Position numbers and translations under genes: made by a program
Shown: piece by piece, positions 40,276 through 49,178 of the stretch
Numbering within the stretch: position 1 is the stretch's first letter
Layout: every line of letters begins with the position of its first letter
Source: Micromonospora sonchi
GTDB taxonomy: Bacteria > Actinomycetota > Actinomycetes > Mycobacteriales > Micromonosporaceae
Assembly: GCF_014646235.1 (NCBI RefSeq)
Contig: NZ_BMNB01000010.1
Coordinates: 124,001-188,000, forward strand
Direction: 5' to 3'
Length of the DNA stretch: 64,000 nucleotides
The notes under the pieces: model-generated
Told to the model about the DNA's origin: nothing
Seen by the model: only the letters and a program-made list of their open reading frames with translations
Database searches by the model: none

Positions 40276-40354
40276 AGGAAGGGCCCCCTGTTAACGCCTG
40301 AGGTAGAGGAAGGGCCCCTTCTTAACACACCGGTGTTAAGAAGGGGCCCTTCCT
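40276..40354. repeat. Three copies of the 20-nt interspersed repeat, locus 2
   Basis: Two reverse units (40276-40295 and 40307-40326, 11 bases between) and one forward unit (40335-40354). The second and third make an inverted repeat of 22-base arms (40307-40328, 40333-40354) around ACCG, an excellent bidirectional terminator between the beta-lactamase gene and the convergent ligase gene. The first unit begins one base after the beta-lactamase stop. Confidence 0.93.
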
Positions 40355-40377
40355 TCGCGGCCGGAGTGGTGGGTGGG

Positions 40378-41856
40378 TCAGGGGATCGGCCATTCGTGCA
40401 CGGGGCGGTTGCTGTTCATCAGCTCCACGTAGTGCCGGACCACCTCGCGCAGCGCCTCCGGCCGGTCGAGATGGTCGGCGGACTCCAGCCGGTGCAGGGT
40501 CGCCACCTGCCAGCTTGCCCCGTTGCGGCCGGTCAGGCAGCGCTGCTCGATGATGTCGAGCAGCCGGTCCCGCTCGCTCGGGTCGAGCCCCCAGCGGTCC
40601 AGACCGTGGTGGGCCAGCGGCAGCAGGCGGCGCAGCACCAGCTCGGTGACCGGCAGGTAGCCCAAACCCGGCCAGAAGACGTGGGCGTCGATGCCGTGCC
40701 GGGCACAGGTGTGGAAGTTCTCCTCGGCGGCGCTGAACGACATCTGCGACCACAGCGGCCGGTCCGCCTCGGCCAGCGCGCGGACCAGTCCGAAGTAGAA
40801 CGCCGCGTTGGCGACGGTGTCCAGCACGGTCGGCCCGGCGGGCAGCACGCGATTCTCCACCCGCAGGTGCGGGCGGCCCCGGAGCACGTCGTAGACCGGC
40901 CGGTTCCACCGGTAGACGGTGCCGTTGTGCAGCCGCAACTCGCCGAGGTCCGGCACCCCGCCGGCGGCGAGCGTCTCGGCCGGGTCCTCCGCCTGGCAGA
41001 CCGGCAGCAGCGCCGGGAAGTAGCGCACGTTCTCCTCGAACAGGTCGAACACCGTGGTGATCCAGCGTTCCCCGAACCAGACCCGGGGTCGTACGCCCTG
41101 GGTCTTGATCTCCTCCGGCCGGGTGTCGGTGGCCTGCTGGAACAGCGGGATGCGGGTTTCCCGCCACAGCTCCCGGCCGAAGAACAAGGGCGAGTTCGCG
41201 CCCAGCGCGACCTGGATGCCGGCGATGGCCTGGGCCGCGTTCCAGTAGTCGGCGAACTGGTTCGGGCCGACCTGGAGGTGGAACTGGGTGCTGGTGCAGG
41301 CCGCCTCCGGGGTGATGGTGTCGACGGTGACCGACAGCCGCTCCACCCCGTTGACGGCGATCCGTAGGTCCTCACCCCGGGCGGCGAAGATCTGTTCGTT
41401 GAGCAGCGTGTAGCGGGGGTTGGCCGACAGGGTGGCCGCGGTCAGGTGTTCGGGCCGCACGGTGGGCAGGATGCCGATCATCACCAGCTGCGTGCCGACC
41501 GTCCGGGCCCGCTCGTCGGCGGCGTTCAGGCTGGCCCGTACGCTCCGCTCGAACTCGGCGGTGCCGGTGCCGGTCAGCCGCCGGGGCGGCACGTTGATCT
41601 CGATGTTGAACTGGCCGAGCTCGGTCTGGAAGCTCGGGTCGGCCACCGCGCGCAGCACGTCGCTGTTGCGCATCGCCGGCATCGACTCCTCGTCGACCAG
41701 GTTGAGCTCGATCTCCAGCCCGGTCATCGGCCGGTCCACGTCGAACCGGGACTCGCGCAGCATCTCGGCGAAGACGTCGAGGCAGCGGCGTACTTTCTCC
41801 CGGTAGCGGGCCCGGTCCTGACGGCTGAAGGTCTGCACGCCGACTTGCTCGCCCAT
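40378..41856 (-). CDS. Glutamate-cysteine ligase-family carboxylate-amine ligase
   Basis: 492 residues from ATG 41856 (in-frame GTG/ATG nine bases upstream is possible). GCS2-type fold: GLEIELNLVDEESMPAMRNS near residue 46, then FNIEINVPPR, STQFHLQVGPNQFADYWNAAQAIAG, RVENRVLPAGPT and SAAEENFHTCARHG. Such enzymes couple a carboxylate, often glutamate, to an amine using ATP. True glutathione synthesis is unusual in actinobacteria, which use mycothiol, so the product is uncertain. A cysteine- or other amine-dependent peptide bond is likely. Cytosolic. Ends 24 nt from the repeat hairpin. Confidence 0.88.
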   Translation of the reverse strand: MGEQVGVQTFSRQDRARYREKVRRCLDVFAEMLRESRFDVDRPMTGLEIELNLVDEESMPAMRNSDVLRAVADPSFQTELGQFNIEINVPPRRLTGTGTAEFERSVRASLNAADERARTVGTQLVMIGILPTVRPEHLTAATLSANPRYTLLNEQIFAARGEDLRIAVNGVERLSVTVDTITPEAACTSTQFHLQVGPNQFADYWNAAQAIAGIQVALGANSPLFFGRELWRETRIPLFQQATDTRPEEIKTQGVRPRVWFGERWITTVFDLFEENVRYFPALLPVCQAEDPAETLAAGGVPDLGELRLHNGTVYRWNRPVYDVLRGRPHLRVENRVLPAGPTVLDTVANAAFYFGLVRALAEADRPLWSQMSFSAAEENFHTCARHGIDAHVFWPGLGYLPVTELVLRRLLPLAHHGLDRWGLDPSERDRLLDIIEQRCLTGRNGASWQVATLHRLESADHLDRPEALREVVRHYVELMNSNRPVHEWPIP

Positions 41857-41998
41857 GGTCACCACCCTGTCACCGCTGGTACCCCAAACGTCCCATGTCC
41901 ATGCCCACTCGGTACAGCCCCCGAAGGTCCGGTTCGGCCTGCGGTGACATCGGTCGCGTCACCGGCCGGAATGTCGTGAGCCGCGTAGCATGGCCGGC

Positions 41999-42334
41999 GT
42001 GCGTGAGAAGGTGACCCGGCTGTTCGTGGTGGCGGCGATCGCGGAGGCGATCTCCTGGGCCGGCCTGCTGGCCGGTATGGCGGTCAAGTACGGCCCGCCC
42101 GGCAACGAGGTGGGCGTGCAGGTCTTCGGGCCGGTCCACGGCGCGCTCTTCGTGGCCTACGGGGTGTTGGTGCTGGCCGTGGCCCGGGTGCACCGGTGGA
42201 GCCTGCTGGCCACCGTCGTGGCGCTGGCCTGCGCGGTGCCACCGTTCGCCACCCTGGTCTTCGAGCGCTGGGCCCGTCGGCGCGGCATGCTCGACGTCGT
42301 CGAGCCGACCCGCGAGCCCGTCCCGGTCGGCTGA
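41999..42334 (+). CDS. DUF3817 membrane protein
   Basis: 111 residues from GTG 41999; ATG 41990 in frame is possible, but TAGCAT (41986-41991) lies seven bases before the GTG, suggesting a leaderless mRNA. Three membrane segments, with the DUF3817 signature LFVVAAIAEAISWAGLLAGMAVKY near the start and GPVHGALFVAYGVLVLAV in the second helix. Role unknown; these proteins are widespread in actinobacteria. Confidence 0.88.
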   Translation: MREKVTRLFVVAAIAEAISWAGLLAGMAVKYGPPGNEVGVQVFGPVHGALFVAYGVLVLAVARVHRWSLLATVVALACAVPPFATLVFERWARRRGMLDVVEPTREPVPVG

Positions 42335-42458
42335 CTCGCAAGAGGTCGGCCAGCGGCTCGTCGCGCTCTCGCCGCGCCCACGCCCGGGCCGCGTGCCGGC
42401 GGCGACAGCGCGGGGAGAGCCCGGATCCGGCGAACCCGCCGCGATCGGGTCGGAAACC

Positions 42459-42998
42459 TCAGGTCAGCGTGGCGCAGGCGGCCAGCGCGGCGAGCAGCAG
42501 CCCGCCGAGCGCGGCCTGGAGCAGCAGCGGCGGGCCGAGGTGCGACCACATCGTGGCGGTACGCGGTCGCAGCAGCTGCCCGGTGGTCAGGTTGACGATC
42601 CGTTCGATCTTGGGCGCCAGGTCGGGGTCGCCCTGGTCGCGCAGGGTCAGCTGGACGTGGTCGGCCGGATGCAGCGCGCTCTGCGGCAGGTGCCCGTGCA
42701 GCTCGACCTCGTACGTCCGGCCGTCGGCGTCACGCAGCCGGATCGGGGTGACCAGGAACTCCGGGCCCTTCTTGAGCTCCTTGAACTTGCGCCGGCCGGT
42801 GCCGGAGCCGGCGGAGAGCAGGGCACGGACCAGCTTGGCGAGCAGCCCGACCACCCCGGCGGCGGCGAGCACCACCACCAGCACCGGCTGTCCCACCCGC
42901 ACCTCGCGCGGGTAGCCGTCCATCAGGCGGACGACCTGGGCGGTCAGGATGCGGCCGGTGGGGTGCAGGCTGCGCCGGGAGTGCGATGTCGTGTCCAT
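42459..42998 (-). CDS. Membrane protein with soluble middle domain
   Basis: 179 residues from ATG 42998. Membrane segments at both ends (about 40-62 and 155-176) flank a soluble region with VELHGHLPQSALHPADHVQLTLRDQGDPDLAPKIERIVNLTTGQLL, reminiscent of a small beta-barrel. No family named with confidence. Divergent from the Rv2629-like gene. Confidence 0.65.
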   Translation of the reverse strand: MDTTSHSRRSLHPTGRILTAQVVRLMDGYPREVRVGQPVLVVVLAAAGVVGLLAKLVRALLSAGSGTGRRKFKELKKGPEFLVTPIRLRDADGRTYEVELHGHLPQSALHPADHVQLTLRDQGDPDLAPKIERIVNLTTGQLLRPRTATMWSHLGPPLLLQAALGGLLLAALAACATLT

Positions 42999-43146
42999 GA
43001 TCACCACCGATAGTTCGCTTACGAGCACAGATCGTATCGATTCTCCGGGTTGAACGACGTGAATGAAAACCGGTCACGCGGTGGCCGGCAGGTGACAACT
43101 CCGAGGGCGCGGGTAAGCGGTGTGCCGAGCTGGAAAGGGGTCGAGC

Positions 43147-44265
43147 ATGCAGCTGTCCTTCCTGCGCCCGCTCTACCAGCGTCCGGGGCCGTGGTGCTCG
43201 GTCTACCTGGACGCCTCGCTGGACACCCAGGACGCGCACCCGGCACTCGATCTGCGCTGGCGTGGCCTGCAACGCCAACTGGCCGAACAGGGCGCCGACG
43301 AGCCGAGCGTCGCCGCCATCGACCGGGTGGTACGCGGCCACGACCCGATGCCCGGCGACTACGGCCTGGCCGTCTTCGCGACCGGGGGACGTGTCGTGCT
43401 CTCCGAGTACCTGCACGCACCACCGCGTCGCGATCTGGCCGCGTACGCCTCGCTGCCGCACGTGATGCCGATGCTGGCCCAACGGGGCGAGCAGGTGGCC
43501 TGGGTGCGGGTGCTGGCCGACCGGACCGGCGCCGACGCGATGTCGGTCAGCGCCGGCGGCGTACCGCGCCGGGCGCACGTTGCCGGCCGGGAGAGCTATC
43601 CGCTGCGCCGGGCCAAGCCCGGTGGCTGGTCGCAGTCGCGCTACCAGCGCGCCGCCATGGAGGCGTGGCACCACAACGCGGGTGACGTCACGGCCGCCAC
43701 CGTTGAGTTGGCCGAGCGGGTCGGCGCCGAGGTGGTCGTGGTGGCCGGTGACGTGCGGGCCACCGGCATGATCGCCGCACAGATGCCGGAGCGCTGGCAG
43801 GACCTGGTGGTCCGTACCGACGCGGGGTCGCGGGCCGCCGGCGCCGACCAGACGCTGCTGGACGATGTCACCGTGCAGACCATCGCGGAGGTGGCCGACC
43901 AGCGCGTCACCGCCGCGTTGGATCGCTTCGGCATGCAGGAGGACGTCGGTGCCGGTCTGGACGCCGTGGTGGCCGCGTTGCAGCGCAACCAGGTCGACAC
44001 GATGCTGATCGTGGACGACCCGTCGGCAAACGGTGAACTCTGGATCGGCCCGACGCCCACCGACATCGCCACCGACCCGCACCAGCTGGCCGCCGTCGCC
44101 GACCCGCACCGGGTCCGCGCCGACGCGGCGCTGGTCCGCGCGTTGGTCGGTACCGACGCCGAGTTGACCGTGCTGGGCCCGGACGAGGTGCCGGACCTGG
44201 TGGACGGGGTCGGTGCGGTGCTGCGCTACGTCGACCGGGCCACTCCGGGCCGGGACGGTGCCTGA
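43147..44265 (+). CDS. Rv2629/Balon-like eRF1-related protein (putative ribosome hibernation factor)
   Basis: 372 residues from ATG 43147 (GGAAAGGGG upstream). Opens with QLSFLRPLYQRPGPWCSVYLDASLDTQD, then GLAVFATGGRVVLSEYL, followed by a Vms1/eRF1-like core (GAEVVVVAGDVRATGMIA, AAGADQTLLDD) and a C-terminal region with TMLIVDDP. This matches Rv2629 of M. tuberculosis, a homologue of the bacterial aeRF1-like factor Balon that sits in the ribosomal A site during cold or stationary phase. A GGGTAA at 43111-43116 could be part of a stress promoter. It lies near a sigma-factor gene. Confidence 0.75.
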   Translation: MQLSFLRPLYQRPGPWCSVYLDASLDTQDAHPALDLRWRGLQRQLAEQGADEPSVAAIDRVVRGHDPMPGDYGLAVFATGGRVVLSEYLHAPPRRDLAAYASLPHVMPMLAQRGEQVAWVRVLADRTGADAMSVSAGGVPRRAHVAGRESYPLRRAKPGGWSQSRYQRAAMEAWHHNAGDVTAATVELAERVGAEVVVVAGDVRATGMIAAQMPERWQDLVVRTDAGSRAAGADQTLLDDVTVQTIAEVADQRVTAALDRFGMQEDVGAGLDAVVAALQRNQVDTMLIVDDPSANGELWIGPTPTDIATDPHQLAAVADPHRVRADAALVRALVGTDAELTVLGPDEVPDLVDGVGAVLRYVDRATPGRDGA

Positions 44266-44408
44266 CCGCGGCGGTGTGCGGGCGGGCGTGTCGGGCGACT
44301 TCCCGAGATGGCCAACATCCGCTGGTTGATGCCGTTCGGTGGGGTGATGCCCTGTTTAACCCGCATCGTGGCGGGAAGCCGGGCCACGTGGCGAGCGAAC
44401 GAGGCAGG

Positions 44409-45830
44409 ATGGGGCCGGTGCGCAAGGTGCGTCCGGGGCTGACGGCCGAGGGTGCCGGCCTGGCCGGCGACCGGGTCGTGGCCGCGGGCAGCATCGCCCG
44501 GATCCTCGTCGGGGCCACCGCCCGCGCGCTTCGCGGCACGGACTGCGCCGACCTCGGCCACGCCGGGCCGGTGTCCCGCTTCGCCGGCACGCCCGAACCG
44601 GTCCGCCGGGCCATGACCGCCCGCGCCGTCGGCCGGGTCGCGCTGACGGCCGGGCAGGCGGCCGCGGTGGACGCCGACCGGGTCGCCCGCTGGTTCACCG
44701 ACCAGTACCCGCCCCGCCGCTACCCGGGGGTGCTGGTGGGCTCGCCGCACGGCGCCGCCGCACACCTGGCGGTGGCTCTCGGGATGCCGTGGCTGCCCGC
44801 CGGCTTCGAGATGATCGCGCACTGGCCGCAGGGCGCGGTGGACCGCCCCCGTGCGGCCCTGGACCACGGCGCCGGGCTCGCCGGGCGGCTGCTCGCCGCC
44901 AACCCCGACCTGCATCTACGTCAGGTGCACTGCCCGGCCAGCCGGGGCGCGTTGGCGGGCGCCACGGTGGTGCTGACCGCCCGCTGGCGCCGGCTTCCGG
45001 CGGCGTACCGGAGGTTCCTGGCCGAGCGGCTCGCGCCCGGGGCGTCGGTGCTGGTGCTGCGGGACGGCCGCACCTGGCCGGTGCTTGACGCCGCCGACGG
45101 GCACAGCTTCCAGTTGGGCTGCCCGGGCAGCGGGCTGAACCCGGTGGACTTCCACCCCGACAGCCACGCGCTGCGACAGGTGCTGCGCTCCGCCGGCGGC
45201 AACGGCGCGCACTGGGAGCCGCCGGAGATCAGCGCCCCGCCGGCCTACGCCGAGCACGGCGTGGAGACCGGATTCGAACTCGACGTCCGGGACTTCGCCT
45301 GCCGGTACGCCCATCGGGTCCGACGGCTGCTGTTTCCGGCCCCGGAGGTGCTCAGCGCTGCCGTGGCCGACCTGTACCGACACTGGCTGCGCGTCGCCGG
45401 CAAGACCGGTGACCGGTTGGTGGTCGAGTGCGGCCGGCTGCTCGACCCGTGGCAGGTGCTCCGGGCCGGGCTGGTGCCGTACTGGTGCGAGAACGCCACC
45501 CGGCGCAGCGTCGAGCAGGCGGAGTGGTGGTTGGCCGGCAGCGACCCGTTCAGCTCGGTGGACGTGCTGCCCGAGTCACCGGGGGTCCGCTCGCCGGCGT
45601 TGGCCGGCCTGCCGCAGTGGCTGGCGGTGGCCGGGTTCGGTCGGCGCCGTCGGGCGCTGGACCGCACCTCTGCCCGCGGGTACCCGGTCACCTCGGTGCC
45701 CACCCGCCGGGCCACCGAGGTGCTTCGCGCTCAGCCCTGCGACCTGCCCGCCCCGCCGCCGCTGGAGATGGCGGACGCGCTGGCCCTGCTGCGCGAAACC
45801 GGCAGCCGCGACGGCCTCCTCGTCGGCTAG
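44409..45830 (+). CDS. Large soluble protein of unknown function
   Basis: 473 residues from ATG 44409 (GAGGCAGG upstream; GTG 44418 is an alternative). No family I recognise. A region near 100-115 (RRYPGVLVGSPHGAAAHLA) looks like a nucleotide- or substrate-binding loop; FELDVRDFACRYAHRVRRLLF precedes a helical C-terminal half with LPQWLAVAGFGRRRRALDR. No signal peptide or membrane segment. It lies between the Rv2629-like gene and the sigma factor gene but has gaps of ~140 and 250 nt on each side. Confidence 0.65.
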   Translation: MGPVRKVRPGLTAEGAGLAGDRVVAAGSIARILVGATARALRGTDCADLGHAGPVSRFAGTPEPVRRAMTARAVGRVALTAGQAAAVDADRVARWFTDQYPPRRYPGVLVGSPHGAAAHLAVALGMPWLPAGFEMIAHWPQGAVDRPRAALDHGAGLAGRLLAANPDLHLRQVHCPASRGALAGATVVLTARWRRLPAAYRRFLAERLAPGASVLVLRDGRTWPVLDAADGHSFQLGCPGSGLNPVDFHPDSHALRQVLRSAGGNGAHWEPPEISAPPAYAEHGVETGFELDVRDFACRYAHRVRRLLFPAPEVLSAAVADLYRHWLRVAGKTGDRLVVECGRLLDPWQVLRAGLVPYWCENATRRSVEQAEWWLAGSDPFSSVDVLPESPGVRSPALAGLPQWLAVAGFGRRRRALDRTSARGYPVTSVPTRRATEVLRAQPCDLPAPPPLEMADALALLRETGSRDGLLVG

Positions 45831-46080
45831 GCCGCCGGCTTTCCGCAGACCGGGGCGCCCGGGCCGGCGAAACATCCTCGCGAACCCGCGATCCCGTGAT
45901 TGAGTACCTACGGAGCGGGAACACCGCCGGCTGCGACAGGCTGATCACCTCGGCGTGGCACGGCGCCGTCGCCCGCTGGCATCCCAAGTCACGTAACCCA
46001 CTCACGCCGCCCGTGCGTGCCCATGCGCGTGCCCGGTGATCGGCGAATCCGGGGCGGGGTCCTTCCTGAGGGAGGCGCGG

Positions 46081-46986
46081 ATGTTCGGAAAGACCAGCAC
46101 GACCACACCACCACCCACCGATCGGGGCCTGGAGGACCTCGACGCGGCGGCGCTGGCGTACGCGGCGCGGATCGAAGGACTGCCACCGGAGCGGCGCCAG
46201 GAGGCGCGCGACGACCTGGTCCGCTTCGCGTTGCCGTTCGCGGGCCGGCTGGCCCGCCGTTACCGGGGACGCGGGGAACCGCTGGAGGATCTGGAGCAGG
46301 TGGCCCGGCTGGGTCTGGTCAACGCCGTCGACCGGTACGACCCGGAACGGGGTTCGTTCACCGCGTACGCCGCGATCACCATCGTGGGCGAGATCAAGCG
46401 GCATTTCCGGGATCGGACCTGGGGTGTGCACGTGCCCCGTCGGCTGCGCGACCTGATCCTGGAGGTCGGGCAGGCGACGGCGGCGCTGACCAGCGAACTG
46501 TCCCGGGCGCCGACGGTCGCCGAGCTGTCGAAGCGGCTGGAGACGCCGGAGGAGGAGATCCTCGCCGCGCTGGAGTCGGCGGCCGGCTACAGCCCGGCCT
46601 CGCTCAACGCCCCGGTGGGCGGGGAGAGTTCGGCCGAGTTCGGCGACCTGGTCGGCGAGTCGGACATCGCGCTGGAGTCCGTGGACGACCGGGTGACCGT
46701 CAGCGGCCTGCTGCACCGCCTGCCCTGGCGGGAGCGGCGCATCCTGGCCATGCGGTTCTACGGCAACCAGACCCAGGCCGAGATCGCGGCCCGGTTCGGG
46801 ATCTCCCAGATGCACGTGTCGCGGCTGCTGTCGCGGGCGCTGACCTGGCTGCGCCAGGCAATGCTCGCCGACGCTCCGCCGCCCTGGCAGAACGGCGCCG
46901 CCGAGTCCGAGTCGAAGGCGAAGGAGCCCGGACCCGCCTCGGCCAGGACGCGGAAAATGACGGAGGCGGCGGTGCCGGAACGGTGA
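46081..46986 (+). CDS. RNA polymerase sigma factor, SigB/SigF/SigG type
   Basis: 301 residues from ATG 46081 (GGGAGGC about 5 nt before; GTG 46036 in frame is less likely). Region 2: EDLEQVARLGLVNAVDRYDPERGSFTAYAAITIVGEIKRHFRD, with WGVHVPRRLRDL (2.4). Region 3 follows; region 4: LPWRERRILAMRFYGNQTQAEIAARFGISQMHVSRLLSRALTWLR. SigB/F-type factors control general stress or development and recognise GTTT-N14-16-GGGTA(T). Such sites occur several times in this window. No anti-sigma factor gene is adjacent. The last 40 residues are a disordered tail. Confidence 0.93.
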   Translation: MFGKTSTTTPPPTDRGLEDLDAAALAYAARIEGLPPERRQEARDDLVRFALPFAGRLARRYRGRGEPLEDLEQVARLGLVNAVDRYDPERGSFTAYAAITIVGEIKRHFRDRTWGVHVPRRLRDLILEVGQATAALTSELSRAPTVAELSKRLETPEEEILAALESAAGYSPASLNAPVGGESSAEFGDLVGESDIALESVDDRVTVSGLLHRLPWRERRILAMRFYGNQTQAEIAARFGISQMHVSRLLSRALTWLRQAMLADAPPPWQNGAAESESKAKEPGPASARTRKMTEAAVPER

Positions 46987-47031
46987 GGTGACGTGGGGCG
47001 GTGCCGGGGAAACGACGCCACCCCGCCCCGG

Positions 47032-49035
47032 TCATTCCTCCGGAGTGTCGCCGTGCCCGCGCGGATGCCGCCACCGGTCGTTTGGCTGCGGGCGGCGTCC
47101 GCCGCCCAACGGGTCTTCCTCCGGTTCGTCGGTCTCCTCGAAGCTCGGCCGGCGCACCTCCTCCGGCGACGGCACATCGACCGGTCGGGCACCGGACCGC
47201 GGCGCGGGATGGTAGTCGACCGCCTCTCGCGCTCCGTGTGCTCCCTCGGCGCTGGGTGACTCCGGCACGTGTTCCTCCCGGTGGAACTCCTCGCGGAACT
47301 TCTGCGGTGGCTTGGTGGTCCGCTGTGGCAGGTCGCGGCCCAGGTCGGAGACGAGTTCGCCGTACTTGGCGTCGAAGGCCGGGCGCTCGGAACGGATCCG
47401 GGGCATCCGGTCGAAGTTGCGCAGCGGCGGCGGGCAGGTGGTCGCCCACTCCAGGGAGTTGCCGAAGCCCCACGGGTCGTCCACCGCCACCAGCGCCCCG
47501 AACCGCCAGGACTTCCAGGCGTTCCAGATGAAGAAGAGGGTGGACGCGCCGAGCACGAAGGCGGAGATGCTGGAGATCGTGTTGAGCCCGGTGAACCCGT
47601 CGGTGGGCAGGTAGTCGGCGTACCGGCGGGGCATGCCCTCGTTGCCTAGCCAGTGGTGCACCAGGAAGGTGCCGTGGAAGCCGAGGAACATGGTCCAGAA
47701 GTGCAGCTTGCCGAGCCGCTCGTCGAGTAGCCGCCCGGTCATCTTCGGCCACCAGAAGTAGAAGCCGCCGAAGAGCGCGAAGACCACCGTGCCGAAGACG
47801 ACGTAGTGGAAGTGCGCCACCACGAAGTAGGTGTCCGTGACGTGGAAGTCGGCCGGCGGGGCGGCCAGCAGCACGCCGGTCAGGCCACCGAGCAGGAATG
47901 TCACCAGGAAGCCGACGGCGAACAGCATCGGCGTCTCGAAGGTGAGCTGTCCCTTCCACAGGGTGCCGATCCAGTTGAAGAACTTCACGCCGGTCGGCAC
48001 GGCGATCAGATAGCTGAGGATGGCGAAGAACGGCAGCAGTACCTGCCCGGTGGCGAACATGTGGTGCGCCCACACCGACATCGACAGGACGGTGATCGCG
48101 GCGGTGGCCAGCACCAGACCGGTGTAGCCGAAGATCGGCTTGCGGGAGAAGACCGGGATGATCTCGGTGATGATGCCGAAGAACGGCAGCGCGATGATGT
48201 ACACCTCGGGGTGACCGAAGAACCAGAACAGGTGCTGCCAGAGCATCGGCCCGCCGGTCTGCGGGCTGTAGACGTGCGCGCCGAGCAGCCGGTCCGCGGC
48301 GAGCGCGAGCAGCGCGGCGGCCAGCAGCGGGAAGACCAGGATTATCAGGACGCTGGTGAAGAGCATGTTCCAGGTGAAGATCGGCATCCGGAACATGGTC
48401 ATGCCCGGCGCGCGCAGGGTCAGGATCGTGGTGATCAGGTTGACCGCGCCGAGGATGGTGCCCAGGCCGGAGATGACCAGACCGATCACCCACATGTTCG
48501 CTCCGACCCCGGGGGAGTGGTCCGCGGTGCTCAGCGGTGTGTACGCGGTCCAGCCGAAGTCGGCCGTCCCTTGCGGGGTGACGAACCCGCCGATGACCAT
48601 CAGGCCGCCGAACAGGTAGAGCCAGTACGCCATGGCGTTCAGCCGGGGAAACGACACGTCCGCCGCGCCGATCTGGATCGGCACGATGTAGTTGGCGAAC
48701 CCCAGCGCCGCCGGTGTGGCGAACAGCAGCAGCATCACCACGCCGTGCGAGGTGAACATCTGGTTGTACTGCTCGGGGGAGAGCAACTGCAGGCCCGGCC
48801 GGGCCAGTTCGGCGCGGATCAGCATCGCCTCGACCCCGGCCACCAGGAAGAAACCGAACGAGGTCGTCAGGTAGAGCAGCCCGATCTGCTTGTGATCGGT
48901 GGTGCCCAGGAACCTGATCAGCGATCCACCGCGCAGAGGGCTGCGGACCGGGCCGGGGTAGCCGCCGAACCGGGCCGGCGCCAGGATCGCCGGCCCCCGG
49001 TCCTGGCCGGATCCGGAGGTTGCCCGTTTGGCCAT
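47032..49035 (-). CDS. ctaD: Cytochrome c oxidase subunit I
   Basis: 667 residues, catalytic subunit of an aa3-type heme-copper oxidase in the membrane. Twelve transmembrane helices with heme/Cu ligand regions: [34 protein letters not shown] (CuB His, Tyr), [12 protein letters not shown] (two CuB His) and [13 protein letters not shown] (heme His pair). Residues from ~560 form a soluble tail rich in Arg, Glu and Pro, longer than standard. It is alone: no ctaC, ctaE or assembly gene next to it, so it is likely a second ctaD copy. Upstream elements suggest SigB-type control. Confidence 0.95.
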   Translation of the reverse strand: MAKRATSGSGQDRGPAILAPARFGGYPGPVRSPLRGGSLIRFLGTTDHKQIGLLYLTTSFGFFLVAGVEAMLIRAELARPGLQLLSPEQYNQMFTSHGVVMLLLFATPAALGFANYIVPIQIGAADVSFPRLNAMAYWLYLFGGLMVIGGFVTPQGTADFGWTAYTPLSTADHSPGVGANMWVIGLVISGLGTILGAVNLITTILTLRAPGMTMFRMPIFTWNMLFTSVLIILVFPLLAAALLALAADRLLGAHVYSPQTGGPMLWQHLFWFFGHPEVYIIALPFFGIITEIIPVFSRKPIFGYTGLVLATAAITVLSMSVWAHHMFATGQVLLPFFAILSYLIAVPTGVKFFNWIGTLWKGQLTFETPMLFAVGFLVTFLLGGLTGVLLAAPPADFHVTDTYFVVAHFHYVVFGTVVFALFGGFYFWWPKMTGRLLDERLGKLHFWTMFLGFHGTFLVHHWLGNEGMPRRYADYLPTDGFTGLNTISSISAFVLGASTLFFIWNAWKSWRFGALVAVDDPWGFGNSLEWATTCPPPLRNFDRMPRIRSERPAFDAKYGELVSDLGRDLPQRTTKPPQKFREEFHREEHVPESPSAEGAHGAREAVDYHPAPRSGARPVDVPSPEEVRRPSFEETDEPEEDPLGGGRRPQPNDRWRHPRGHGDTPEE

Positions 49036-49076
49036 GAGTGCTCACCCCGCTGAGGAACGGAAAGGGACGGGCGTGG

Positions 49077-49101
49077 CTACCCGCCCCGCCGACCATGTAA
49101 C
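49077..49101 (-). promoter_or_regulatory. Possible SigB-type promoter of ctaD
   Basis: On the minus strand, GTTA (49101-49098), 15 bases, then GGGTAG (49082-49077), 41 nt before the ctaD start. One base off the GTTT consensus, with a shorter spacer than the three good sites at 56.2, 57.1 and 62.5 kb. Confidence 0.4.
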
Positions 49102-49178
49102 CAGGCGAGAGAGGGAATTTCGGTCAATTCGCCGGTAGTGTGGCCCAATGGCGCGGTCGGTTCCTTGACGACGCCGGA

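Noticed and set aside
40276..40354. Short repeats considered as a CRISPR array
   Set aside because: Spacers are a constant 11 nt and partly alike, units occur in both orientations, and no cas genes are present.
47806..49053. 415-codon + strand frame opposite ctaD
   Set aside because: Antisense of transmembrane helices; His/Gln/Arg-rich and without family features.
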